50,191 nt of DNA from JANYCG01 sp031365665. GTDB taxonomy: Bacteria > Pseudomonadota > Gammaproteobacteria > Burkholderiales > Burkholderiaceae_C. Below are positions 18,334 through 26,478 of the stretch, piece by piece; the first letter of the stretch is position 1; each line of letters opens with the position of its first letter. A program made the position numbers and the translations under genes. The stretch lies in NCBI GenBank assembly GCA_031365665.1, contig JANLYO010000095.1, positions 1 through 50,191 of the forward strand, given 5' to 3'. Below the pieces are notes generated by a model. That model was not told the origin of the DNA. It saw nothing but the letters and a program-made list of their open reading frames with translations, and did not search any database.

Positions 18334-20013
18334 ATGCAAAACTTTTTGACCCCGGTCGTTCTCGGGCTGGCCCTGGGCGCCGCGTCCAGCGCTAGTGCCC
18401 AGAGCTGGCCGGTTTATGGTGGCGACACCGGCAATACCCGCTACAGCGAGTCCAAGCAGGTCAACACCGGCAACGTCAACAAGCTCAAAGTCCAATGGGC
18501 GTTGCAGTTGGGCACCAACCGCTCGCAGGAGTCCACTCCGATTCTGGTCGGCGACACGCTTTACGTCACCTCCTCCTTTGGCCCCAAAAACACGTTTGCA
18601 GTGAACGCCAAAACGGGTGAAGTCAAATGGACTTACCAGCCTGACGTGCCCAAAGGCGTCGAGCAATATGCCTGCTGCGACGTGAACAACCGTGGCGTTG
18701 CCCACGCTGACGGCAAGATTTTTGTGGGCCGCCTGGACGCCCATGTCGTCGCACTTGACGCGAAGTCCGGCAAAGAACTCTGGAAGACCCAGATCATTGA
18801 CCACACCGGCGGTTCTGTCATCACCTCGCCACCGACTATCGTCAAAAATCTGGTGATCACGGGTTATGGCGGTGGCGAGTACGGTGTGCGCGGCTCACTG
18901 GTGGCGCTTGATCAAGCCACCGGCAAAGAAGTCTGGCGCACCTACACGGTTCCGATGGGCTCCGAGCCAGGCGCGGACACCTGGAAGGGTGACTCTGGCA
19001 AAAACGGTGGCGCAGTGGCTTGGCACATCGGCTCCTATGACCCGAAGTTGAACCTGGTCTACTACGGCACCAGCAATCCAGCGCCCTGGTCAGCTTCAGT
19101 TCGCGGCAATGACTCCTCCGACGTGGGCAAGTTCACCAACCTGTATTCCGCCTCCGTGTTGGCCTTGAATGCCGACACCGGCAAGATCACCTGGCACTAC
19201 CAGTTCACCCCGCACGATGCCTGGGACTATGACGGCGTGAACGAGCTGGTCTTCGCTGACCAAAAGGTCGATGGCAAAAACGTTCCCGTGATCATGCAAG
19301 CCAACCGCAACGGCTTCTTCTACGTGATCGACCGCGCCAACGGCAAATTGATCTCGGCCAAACAGTTCATTGAAGGCGTGAACTGGGCGACCGGCATCGA
19401 CATGAAAACCGGCAGCCCGATTGAAACCGCAGGCAATCTGAAACGCCCCGGCATGAAACGCAAAGCCAGTGACATTTGCCCCAACCTGATCGGCGGCAAA
19501 AACTGGATGCCGATGAGCTACAGCAAGCAAACTGGCCTGGTTTATATCCCGACCATGAACCTGTGCATGGACCTCGAAGGCATCCAGGCTGACTACAAAC
19601 GCGGCGCGTTCTACCTGGGCGTGAACTTTGAACTCGGCAAGGTTGGCCCTGGCGGCCACATGGGCGGCGTGAAGGCCTGGAACCCCGTGACACAAAAAGA
19701 AGTTTGGTTCAACAAGCAGGAACTGCCTTTCAACGGCGGCATGATGACCACGGCGGGCGGCCTTTTGTTCCATGGTGACATCAAAGGCATTTTCCGGGCC
19801 AGTGATGCCAAAACCGGCAAAGAGCTCTGGAAGTTCAACACCGGCTCTGGCATCTCGGCAGCACCCATGACCTATACGCTGGATGGCAAGCAGTATGTCG
19901 CGGTGGTGTCTGGCCGCACCCAGTCGATCCCTGCGTTCTTCGGTGCGTTGGGTGAGAAAATGGTTGCAGCCAGCCCTGAAGGCGGCACCTTGTACGTGTT
20001 TGCCCTGAACTGA
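18334..20013 (+). CDS. xoxF: Lanthanide-type PQQ-dependent alcohol dehydrogenase (XoxF/ExaF-like)
   Basis: This periplasmic quinoprotein oxidises methanol or other primary alcohols and passes electrons to a c-type cytochrome. The 559-aa protein has a signal peptide (cleavage after SSASA or ASAQ, about residue 22) and an eight-bladed propeller. Visible active-site features are the vicinal Cys114-Cys115 (QYACCDVNNRG), a metal-ligand Glu near 182 (GGGEYGVRG), Asn near 248 (TSNPAPW), and WDYDGVNE with catalytic Asp298 and the extra Asp300 that marks lanthanide-dependent enzymes. It is somewhat shorter than typical XoxF (about 600). The start at 18334 has AGGAGA upstream. A strong terminator follows, suggesting high expression relative to downstream genes. 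Methanol specificity is not proven. Confidence 0.88.
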   Translation: MQNFLTPVVLGLALGAASSASAQSWPVYGGDTGNTRYSESKQVNTGNVNKLKVQWALQLGTNRSQESTPILVGDTLYVTSSFGPKNTFAVNAKTGEVKWTYQPDVPKGVEQYACCDVNNRGVAHADGKIFVGRLDAHVVALDAKSGKELWKTQIIDHTGGSVITSPPTIVKNLVITGYGGGEYGVRGSLVALDQATGKEVWRTYTVPMGSEPGADTWKGDSGKNGGAVAWHIGSYDPKLNLVYYGTSNPAPWSASVRGNDSSDVGKFTNLYSASVLALNADTGKITWHYQFTPHDAWDYDGVNELVFADQKVDGKNVPVIMQANRNGFFYVIDRANGKLISAKQFIEGVNWATGIDMKTGSPIETAGNLKRPGMKRKASDICPNLIGGKNWMPMSYSKQTGLVYIPTMNLCMDLEGIQADYKRGAFYLGVNFELGKVGPGGHMGGVKAWNPVTQKEVWFNKQELPFNGGMMTTAGGLLFHGDIKGIFRASDAKTGKELWKFNTGSGISAAPMTYTLDGKQYVAVVSGRTQSIPAFFGALGEKMVAASPEGGTLYVFALN

Positions 20014-20033
20014 TCGCAGCCGCTTAATTTGAG

Positions 20034-20061
20034 TCAACGCTGGCCCTTCGGTTGGCGTTGA
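20034..20061 (+). terminator. Hairpin just after xoxF
   Basis: TCAACGC at 20034-20040 pairs with GCGTTGA at 20055-20061. No T-run follows, so it may stabilise the 3' end of the transcript rather than terminate it. Confidence 0.45.
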
Positions 20062-20078
20062 TTTCAAGTGACCTCATC

Positions 20079-20106
20079 AAACCCGTGTCACGTTTCACGG
20101 GTTTTT
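20079..20106 (+). terminator. Strong rho-independent terminator between xoxF and XoxJ-cytochrome gene
   Basis: AAACCCGTG, an eight-base loop, then CACGGGTTT continuing into TTTTT forms a perfect 9-bp stem. It lies about 65 bases past the xoxF stop and would limit read-through into the accessory genes. Confidence 0.85.
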
Positions 20107-20130
20107 AGTTTGTGAACCTGGATTTTGAAT

Positions 20131-21387
20131 ATGACTAGTCGTGGCCTATTTGCAGCAGCCGTGCTCGCGATGACCTTGAATTCCGCAGCTTTTGCAGCCG
20201 AGCCGCTGCGTGTGTGCGCCGACCCTGACAACCTGCCCTTCAGCAGATCTGAAGGTTCTGAGCGCGGGCTGTACATCGATTTGGCGGAGTTGGTCGCCAA
20301 AAAAATCAATGCACAACCGGTTCAATACACCTGGTGGCTGACTTATTACCAGCGGCGGGCTTTGCGCAATACGGCCGGTGATTGCGACGCTGTGTTTGCA
20401 CTGCCAACCGATGCCGACTACCGCGCCCGTGGCCTGCAAAAAACTGCTGCGTTCCTTGATTTGGGCTTTGCGCTCGTCACAGCGCCCGGCTTTCAATTCA
20501 CGGGCCTGGACGACCTCAAAGGCAAGCGCCTGGGCGTGCAGTTCCAGTCCAATCCACAAATCCTGTTGTCACAGCGCAGTGACATGGCCTACACCACCTT
20601 CAAGCAATCCGAAGAGGTTTTTTCGGCGCTCGCCAAAGGTGAAATCGACGCAGGTTTCCTTTGGGGTCCGGTAGCGGGCTATGAAAACCAGCGTCAACAC
20701 GCCGGCCGCTGGAAAGTCACCCCCCTGAGCGGCACCGACCTGTCGGGGCAGGTCTCAGTCGCCGTTAGTCGCGACAAGGCCGAACTGCTGAAGGAAATCG
20801 ATGCGGCTTTGGTCGCGTTGAAACCCGAAATTGCCGCGTTGGCGACCAAATATGGGTTTCCGCAGGGCAATCCGGTGAAGTTGATGATCGCCTCGGCGCG
20901 CCTGTCCGCCAATCAAGTAGGCGTGGCTGCTGTCCAGGTGCCCGCCAACATGGTCGTCGCAACGCAAGCTACGCCGGCGGATGCGGCATCAAAACCCGCC
21001 AAACCCGCGCCAAAACCCAAAACGCCTTCAGGTGCCAATGCAGCCAAGGCAGGCGTGAACGCGCAAGGGGCGGCAAAAGCGGCTGCGGGCGGCGCGGCGA
21101 TGCAGGTGGCAGCGGAGCAGTCCCCGGTGTTGAGCCCAGGCGCCCAGCTCGGACGTGTGCGTTTCAACGACCAATGCTCCCATTGCCATGGCAGCGACGG
21201 CGCCAGCCCGATTCGGGAGCGCGACATTCGCCGGCTGAAGATGCGCTACGACGCGAAGTGGCGGGACGTGGCGGTCACCACCATCAAAAACGGCCGCAAT
21301 GACCTGGGCATGCCGCCATGGAAAGAGATCCTCAAAGAGCCCGACATCGAGCAGTTGCTGAGTTTTATCGAGACTGTCCAGAAGTAG
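20131..21387 (+). CDS. XoxJ-like binding protein fused to a c-type cytochrome
   Basis: This 418-aa exported protein joins two functions usually encoded separately next to xoxF. After a signal peptide (to about residue 22), residues 24-250 form a quinoprotein-associated extracellular binding protein (MoxJ/XoxJ-like: PLRVCADPDNLPFS, GLYIDLAELVAKK). Residues about 265-335 are an Ala/Pro/Lys-rich linker. Residues 340-418 form a class I cytochrome c with heme site CSHCH (349-353) and likely Met394 ligand in LGMPPW. XoxJ proteins are thought to help activate XoxF, and XoxG-type cytochromes accept its electrons. ATG 20131 is chosen; TTG 20125 is possible. Confidence 0.85.
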   Translation: MTSRGLFAAAVLAMTLNSAAFAAEPLRVCADPDNLPFSRSEGSERGLYIDLAELVAKKINAQPVQYTWWLTYYQRRALRNTAGDCDAVFALPTDADYRARGLQKTAAFLDLGFALVTAPGFQFTGLDDLKGKRLGVQFQSNPQILLSQRSDMAYTTFKQSEEVFSALAKGEIDAGFLWGPVAGYENQRQHAGRWKVTPLSGTDLSGQVSVAVSRDKAELLKEIDAALVALKPEIAALATKYGFPQGNPVKLMIASARLSANQVGVAAVQVPANMVVATQATPADAASKPAKPAPKPKTPSGANAAKAGVNAQGAAKAAAGGAAMQVAAEQSPVLSPGAQLGRVRFNDQCSHCHGSDGASPIRERDIRRLKMRYDAKWRDVAVTTIKNGRNDLGMPPWKEILKEPDIEQLLSFIETVQK

Positions 21388-21431
21388 TGCCCATACGCGG
21401 CTTCCCAGCCGCTTATGCGCTATAAAGACCT

Positions 21432-22187
21432 ATGTTGACCGTCAAAAACATTGGCAAGCGTTATGGTGAGCGCTGGGCCTTGCGGGATCTCAGTTTCAGC
21501 CTGCAGGCGGGGCAATTTTGCGCGTTGCTGGGTCCAAACGGCGCTGGCAAGTCCACCCTGTTCCAGTTGCTTACCGGTTTGTTTGTGCCGGATGGCGGTG
21601 ACATCCTGATCGACGGCATCGCCCTTCGGGAAAAGCCGCCACACGCCCTGGCCCGCATCGGTGTGGTGTTCCAGCAGCAAGCGCTTGATCTCGACTTGAG
21701 CGTTCGGCGCAACTTGAAATTTCACGCAGACCTGCATGGATTACCCAACGCCATAGCTGCTGAGCGCATGACTTCAGACTGCGCCTCGATGGGAATCACG
21801 TCCGATCTCGACCGCCCTTGCCGCGAACTTTCAGGCGGCACCAAGCGCAAAGTTGAACTGGTGCGCGCCTTGTTGCACCGACCCGGTTTGATTCTGATGG
21901 ACGAGGCGACGGTGGGGCTGGATCCAAAATCGCGCAAAGACATGTTGAGCGCTGTGCATGCCGACGTGAAAACCCGTGGCAGTTGCGTCTTGTGGGCGAC
22001 GCACTGGGTCGAAGAGGCGGTGAATGCCGACAAAATACTGGTGCTGCACCAGGGCGAGCGGGTGGCCGAGGGCAGTCCGGCTGAAGTCACGCAGGCGCTT
22101 GGGGCACCGACCTTGGAGCAGGGTTTCATCGCCCGCACGAGTGCCGCGCCTGGTCCGACCCAAAAACCCAGCCTGGCAACCCCATAA
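21432..22187 (+). CDS. PQQ-associated ABC transporter ATP-binding protein
   Basis: This 251-aa ABC ATPase has Walker A GPNGAGKST (about residues 35-43), signature LSGGTKRKVELVRAL (about 137) and Walker B ILMDEATVGLD (about 158). It matches the ATPase of PQQ-dependent-catabolism ABC systems (TIGR03864-like, from memory), where it pairs with the permease encoded 3 kb downstream. In P. putida and Methylorubrum, related systems are linked to growth with lanthanides. It begins 44 bases after the XoxJ-cytochrome gene. Confidence 0.88.
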   Translation: MLTVKNIGKRYGERWALRDLSFSLQAGQFCALLGPNGAGKSTLFQLLTGLFVPDGGDILIDGIALREKPPHALARIGVVFQQQALDLDLSVRRNLKFHADLHGLPNAIAAERMTSDCASMGITSDLDRPCRELSGGTKRKVELVRALLHRPGLILMDEATVGLDPKSRKDMLSAVHADVKTRGSCVLWATHWVEEAVNADKILVLHQGERVAEGSPAEVTQALGAPTLEQGFIARTSAAPGPTQKPSLATP

Positions 22188-22205
22188 ACATTAAGGATGA
22201 CAACT

Positions 22206-23180
22206 ATGTTGAAGCACCCTTGGCAAAACACGCTGTTGATTTTTGCCACCGCCTTGCCGCTGTCGGCAACGGCGCAGTCCACCGCGTTGGTGTCCAGCGA
22301 AAAAGACAACACGCTGACCATCGTCAACCTCAAAGACCAGAAGGTTGAGGGCACGATTGCCACTTGCAAGCGTCCGCGCCATTTGCAACTCACGCCCGAT
22401 GGCAAACAGTTGCTGGTGGCCTGCGGCGGCGACAACGCGGCGGACGTCATCGACGTGGCCACGCGCAAATCAGTGGGCCGGATTCCCTTGGGGGACAACC
22501 CCGAGGCCTTCGACATTTCGCCCGATGGCAAGATGCTTTACGTCTCCAATGAAGACGAGGGCGAACTGACTTTCATTGACATTGCCGGCAAGAAAGCGGT
22601 GAAAGAAGTCAAAGTCGGCAAAGAACCCGAAGGCGTGAAAGTGTCAAGCAACGGCAAGACCGTTTACGTGACGTCTGAAGTGGCCAGCATGGTGCACGTG
22701 ATTGACACCGCAAGCGCCAAGGTGGTGAAGAACATCGTGGTGGGCAAACGCCCGCGGCGCATGGCGCTCACGCCTGACGGCACGGAGCTGTGGGTGACCA
22801 ATGAACTCGGCGCGAGTGTCAGCGTCATTTCCACAAAAGACATGAAGGTGATCGGCACCGTGAAATTCGCCATCAAAGGGGCCAAGCAGACCGACATCAC
22901 CCCGGTGGGCATCGTGATGGGCAAAGACGGCAAACGCGCCTATGTCGGTTTGGGCCGGGCCAACCATGTGGCCTTTGTCGACGTGGCAAAACGCGAGGTG
23001 ACGCAGCTGGTGCTGGCCGGCAAACGCGCCTGGAACGTGACGCTGAGCCGGGACGAATCAACGCTGTATGTGGTCAACGGCCTGTCTGACGACATGACGG
23101 TGGTGGATGTCGCCACGGCCAAAGCCAGCAAATCCATCCCGGTTGGCCGCGTGCCCTATGGCGCGGTGTTGATCGACTGA
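22206..23180 (+). CDS. Periplasmic YVTN beta-propeller protein of the PQQ-ABC system
   Basis: This 324-aa protein has a signal peptide (to ATAQS) and repeated YVTN-type blades, for example DGKMLYVSNEDEGELTFIDI, NGKTVYVTSEVASMVHVIDT and DGTELWVTNELGASVSVIS. It matches the beta-propeller protein found with PQQ-dependent alcohol oxidation clusters (TIGR03866-like, from memory). A role in substrate or metal handling is plausible but not shown. ATG 22206 is preferred because AAGGA lies eight bases upstream; ATG 22197 is too close to it. The next gene starts two bases after its stop. Confidence 0.86.
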   Translation: MLKHPWQNTLLIFATALPLSATAQSTALVSSEKDNTLTIVNLKDQKVEGTIATCKRPRHLQLTPDGKQLLVACGGDNAADVIDVATRKSVGRIPLGDNPEAFDISPDGKMLYVSNEDEGELTFIDIAGKKAVKEVKVGKEPEGVKVSSNGKTVYVTSEVASMVHVIDTASAKVVKNIVVGKRPRRMALTPDGTELWVTNELGASVSVISTKDMKVIGTVKFAIKGAKQTDITPVGIVMGKDGKRAYVGLGRANHVAFVDVAKREVTQLVLAGKRAWNVTLSRDESTLYVVNGLSDDMTVVDVATAKASKSIPVGRVPYGAVLID

Positions 23181-23182
23181 CC

Positions 23183-24358
23183 ATGCCTGTGCGCTCCATC
23201 ACCTGTGCCCTTGTCATCGTGGGGGCGGTGTGGTTGGCTGCCAGCGCACGTGCCGCGGTGTGGAACGTCACGGTGCTGGAGCAGGGTGACAACCCGCAGT
23301 TGGAGCGTGCCCGGCTTGAGCGCGCCTACCTTGGGCAGCCCGGCGGCTCGGCCGCTGACGGCCTGGGCGTCGCGCTGGACGAGGCCCAGTTTGAGCTCGA
23401 CGCTGAAAAAGCGTCCGTCAAGCTGCGCACCGAGCTAGTCTTGAGCCTTGAGGCGGCCAAAACGGCAGCCCAAAAAGCAGAAAAAGCCGGTGCCGCCCTG
23501 CTGGTCGTCAATCTGCCTCCGGCCTGGGTAGCAGCGCTGGCGGCGGCAGTCAAGTTGCCTGTCCTGAACGTCGGCAGCGCTGCCGACGCGCTGCGCGAGA
23601 CAGAATGCGCCGCCAACCTTTACCACGTCGCGCCCAGCGAACGCATGCGGGCTGACGCGCTGGCGCAGGCTTTGCTGGCGCGCAAGTGGATGCAAGTGCT
23701 CCTGCTGACGGGCCCCTCGCCCCAGGATGCCGAACGCAGCGCTGTTGCACAAGCGGCCATCAAACGTTATGGCCTCAAAACAATCGCCGTCAAACCCTTC
23801 AAACTCTCGGGCGACCCACGCGAACGGGCGCTGGCCAACCTCACACTCTTGACAGCCAATCTGGCCTATGACGCAGTGTGGGTGGTCGACAGCGACGGCG
23901 AATTCGCGCGTGGCCTGCCCTACAACACTGCGCTGCCGCGCCCGGTGGTGGGCGACGCTGGCCTGACGGCGCTGGCCTGGGCGGCGCAGTTCGACCGCTT
24001 TGGCGCGCCCCAAGTGAGCCGCCGCTTTTCCAAGGCGGCCAAACGCCCGATGACCGCGCACGACTGGGCGGCGTGGATGGCCGGCAAAGCCATCTCCGCC
24101 GCCGCAACCAGCGCTGGCACCGCGCCGTCGGACGCTACTGCGGTTCACAAGGCCCTCCTGGGCGCGAACCTCGACGGCTCAAAAGGCGTCGCGCTGCAGT
24201 TCAGGCCCTGGGATCGCCAGTTGCGCCAGCCGGTGGTGCTCACCGACGGGCAAGGCGTACAAGGCCTCATGCCGCTGGAGGGCGTGATGCACCCGCGCAA
24301 CGTGCTGGACACCTTGGGCGCCGACGAGCCTGAAAAACTCTGCAAATCGAAAACCTAA
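23183..24358 (+). CDS. PQQ-associated ABC transporter substrate-binding protein
   Basis: This 391-aa exported protein has a signal peptide (to SARAA, about residue 24) and a periplasmic-binding fold resembling branched-chain amino-acid binding proteins (TIGR03863-like, from memory). Visible features are LVVNLPPAWVAAL, a Cys in RETECAANLYHVAPSERMR and KPMTAHDWAAWMAGKAIS-type sequence near the end. It is likely the binding component of the ATPase-permease pair. It starts two bases after the propeller gene. Confidence 0.84.
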   Translation: MPVRSITCALVIVGAVWLAASARAAVWNVTVLEQGDNPQLERARLERAYLGQPGGSAADGLGVALDEAQFELDAEKASVKLRTELVLSLEAAKTAAQKAEKAGAALLVVNLPPAWVAALAAAVKLPVLNVGSAADALRETECAANLYHVAPSERMRADALAQALLARKWMQVLLLTGPSPQDAERSAVAQAAIKRYGLKTIAVKPFKLSGDPRERALANLTLLTANLAYDAVWVVDSDGEFARGLPYNTALPRPVVGDAGLTALAWAAQFDRFGAPQVSRRFSKAAKRPMTAHDWAAWMAGKAISAAATSAGTAPSDATAVHKALLGANLDGSKGVALQFRPWDRQLRQPVVLTDGQGVQGLMPLEGVMHPRNVLDTLGADEPEKLCKSKT

Positions 24359-24395
24359 GCCGTGAAACTGGCCATTGAGTGACCCCGACCGCCCT

Positions 24396-25211
24396 ATGAA
24401 GCATCTGCTGCAAGCCCTTTCGGCCATCGTCTCGCGGGAGCTCTTCAAGTTCTCGCGGCAATATGGCCGCTTGGCCTCCGCATTGGTGCGGCCGCTTTTG
24501 TGGCTGGCAGTGTTTGCGGCCGGCTTCCGGACGGTTTTTGGCGTGGCCATCGCCGAACCCTACGACACCTATATTTCCTACGACGTTTACATCGTGCCAG
24601 GCCTGATGGGCATGGTGCTCTTGTTCAACGGCATGCAGTCCAGCCTGGCCATGGTGTATGACCGCGAAATGGGCCTGATGCGCCTCTTGCTCACCGCACC
24701 GCTGCCACGCTGGTGGGTGCTGGCCAGCAAGCTGGCCGCCACGACGGTGCTGTCGCTCTTGCAGGCGCTGGCGTTTGTCATCGTCGCCTGGCTGCTGGGC
24801 ACCGAGCTGCCCTGGCTGGGCAAACACACGGCGCACATCCTGTTGGCCAGCGCCTCGGCAGCGTTGATGCTCGGCGCGCTGGGCTTGCTGCTGAGCGTGC
24901 ACATCAAACAATTGGAGAACTTCGCCGGCACGATGAATTTCGTCATCTTCCCGATGTATTTCATGTCCACCGCGCTGTACCCTTTGTGGAAACTCGAAGA
25001 ATCCGGCGCCAATTGGGTCTACCAAATTGCGCGTTTCAACCCGTTCACCCACGCGGTGGAGTGGATGCGTTTTGCCATTTACGGCAAAGATGCGGGGCTC
25101 TCGCCCTGGATCGTCCTGGGCACCTTCGCCCTGTGTTTTGGCCTGGCGTGTTGGGGCTACGACCCGCAGCGCGGTTTTGGGCAACTGGCCAAACGTGGGG
25201 GCCCACCGTGA
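24396..25211 (+). CDS. PQQ-associated ABC transporter permease
   Basis: This 271-aa membrane protein is an ABC-2 type permease with about six helices. PGLMGMVLLFNGMQSSLAMVYDREMGLMRLLLTAPLPRWW is the conserved loop region, and NFVIFPMYFMSTALYPLW is typical of PedC-like permeases (TIGR03861-like, from memory). ABC-2 permeases usually export, though lanthanide-linked relatives have been proposed to import. ATG 24396 is chosen; TTG 24375 is an alternative. It overlaps the next gene by four bases (GTGA). Confidence 0.86.
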   Translation: MKHLLQALSAIVSRELFKFSRQYGRLASALVRPLLWLAVFAAGFRTVFGVAIAEPYDTYISYDVYIVPGLMGMVLLFNGMQSSLAMVYDREMGLMRLLLTAPLPRWWVLASKLAATTVLSLLQALAFVIVAWLLGTELPWLGKHTAHILLASASAALMLGALGLLLSVHIKQLENFAGTMNFVIFPMYFMSTALYPLWKLEESGANWVYQIARFNPFTHAVEWMRFAIYGKDAGLSPWIVLGTFALCFGLACWGYDPQRGFGQLAKRGGPP

Positions 25212-26191
25212 TCCAGACTTCAAACGTGCTGCTACGTCGGCGCAGTCTGATGGCCGCGCTGGCGGCGTCGGTCTTTTCCGCTGGCCTGCGCGCGCAAGGG
25301 CCGTTCCCCAGCCGGGCGATCACCCTCATCGTGCCCTGGTCCGCCGGTGGGGCGACGGACGTCACCCTGCGTCTTTTGGCCGAACTTGCCGGCAAACACC
25401 TGGGCCAACGCGTCATCATTGAAAACCGCCCCGGCGCAGGTGGCACCTTGGGCATGTCGATCATTCACCAGGCCGCGCCCGACGGCTATACGCTCTCACA
25501 ATTGCCGCTGCCCGCGCTGCGCACGCCGCACGTGCAAAAGGTCAGCTGGGATCCGGTCCGCGACACCACGCCCATCATCCAGATCAGCGGCGTCACCTTT
25601 GGCGTGGTGGTGCCCACCAACAGCCCGTTCCAGTCGTTTGACGATCTGTTGAAATTCGCCGCCGCGAAACCCGGCGAGCTGACGATATCGACCAATGGTC
25701 TGGGCACCACACCCCATATGGTGATGGACGAGATTTTTGGACGCCGCAACCTGCGTTACATCCACGTGCCCTACAAAGGCACTTCTGAACAAATGCTGGC
25801 CGTGGCCTCAGGCCAGCTGATGGCGGGCGTGAACTCCAACGGATTTGCGCCTTATGTCGATGGCGGCAAGCTGCGCCTGTTGGTCACCTTCAGCGACCGG
25901 CGCTCGCACAAGTGGGCCAACGTGCCCACCCTGCGGGAACTGGGCTACGGCATTGTGGCCATGTCGCCCTATGGCCTGGTCGGCCCGGCCGGCATGCCAG
26001 CACCCATTGTGCAAATCTTGCATGACGCCTTCAAATTTGCGCTGTTTGACGTGCAACACGTCGCCGAACTGGCCAAATACGAGCAGGAGCCGAATTATCT
26101 GGATTCGGCCGACTACGCCCGCGCACTCAAAGACGCCTACGCCGCCGAGCGACGCAACGCGGAACGCCTGGGACAACTGCGTGCGCCGTAA
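25208..26191 (+). CDS. Bug-family (TTT) periplasmic binding protein
   Basis: This 327-aa binding protein has an Arg-rich export signal (LLRRRSLMAALAASVFSAGL) and the Bug-family pattern: ITLIVPWSAGGATDVTLRLLAE near the N-terminus, IIENRPGAGGTLG, and KWANVPTLRELGYG late. Bug proteins are abundant in Burkholderiales and bind carboxylates or related small molecules, often without a dedicated transporter; no TctA/TctB is here. The GTG start at 25208 overlaps the permease stop, so it is probably in the same operon. It might supply a ligand for the PQQ system, but this is only positional inference. Confidence 0.85.
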   Translation: MIQTSNVLLRRRSLMAALAASVFSAGLRAQGPFPSRAITLIVPWSAGGATDVTLRLLAELAGKHLGQRVIIENRPGAGGTLGMSIIHQAAPDGYTLSQLPLPALRTPHVQKVSWDPVRDTTPIIQISGVTFGVVVPTNSPFQSFDDLLKFAAAKPGELTISTNGLGTTPHMVMDEIFGRRNLRYIHVPYKGTSEQMLAVASGQLMAGVNSNGFAPYVDGGKLRLLVTFSDRRSHKWANVPTLRELGYGIVAMSPYGLVGPAGMPAPIVQILHDAFKFALFDVQHVAELAKYEQEPNYLDSADYARALKDAYAAERRNAERLGQLRAP

Positions 26192-26205
26192 TCCTCTGCG
26201 TTTAA

Positions 26206-26320
26206 GTTGCTATATTTATTATAGCAATATAACTAAATAACACGTGGCCTAGTGGTCAATTTTATTTGTAAGTCAGTCAAAATATGACAAATTGACACTT
26301 TTGTTAATACCCATGTTAAC
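26206..26320 (+). repeat. Dispersed two-block intergenic repeat, copy 2
   Basis: Block A runs from GTTGCTATATTTATTATAGC at 26206 to CGTGGCCTAGTGGTCAA at 26243-26259. Block B, GTTAATACCCATGTTAAC, is at 26303-26320. The distance from CGTGGCC to block B is 60 bases. It lies between the Bug-type gene and the PQQ sugar dehydrogenase gene. Confidence 0.68.
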
Positions 26321-26478
26321 AATCTCATTGGCAGCATTCGACGCCGTGCCTGCCGGGTGCAAGCGCTGCGATCACTCACCAAGCACTTACGTTTTCTCAC
26401 GATAAACGCGCCGCACCCGTGGCGTTTGCAGGCGGTTTGCCGGATGATGACGAGGTCAATCCGCATCGGAGCCAGGCC

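Noticed and set aside
24713..25207. Upstream extension of the Bug-family gene inside the permease gene
   Set aside because: The open frame extends left, but the extra residues are a shadow of the permease. The GTG at 25208 gives a normal signal sequence.
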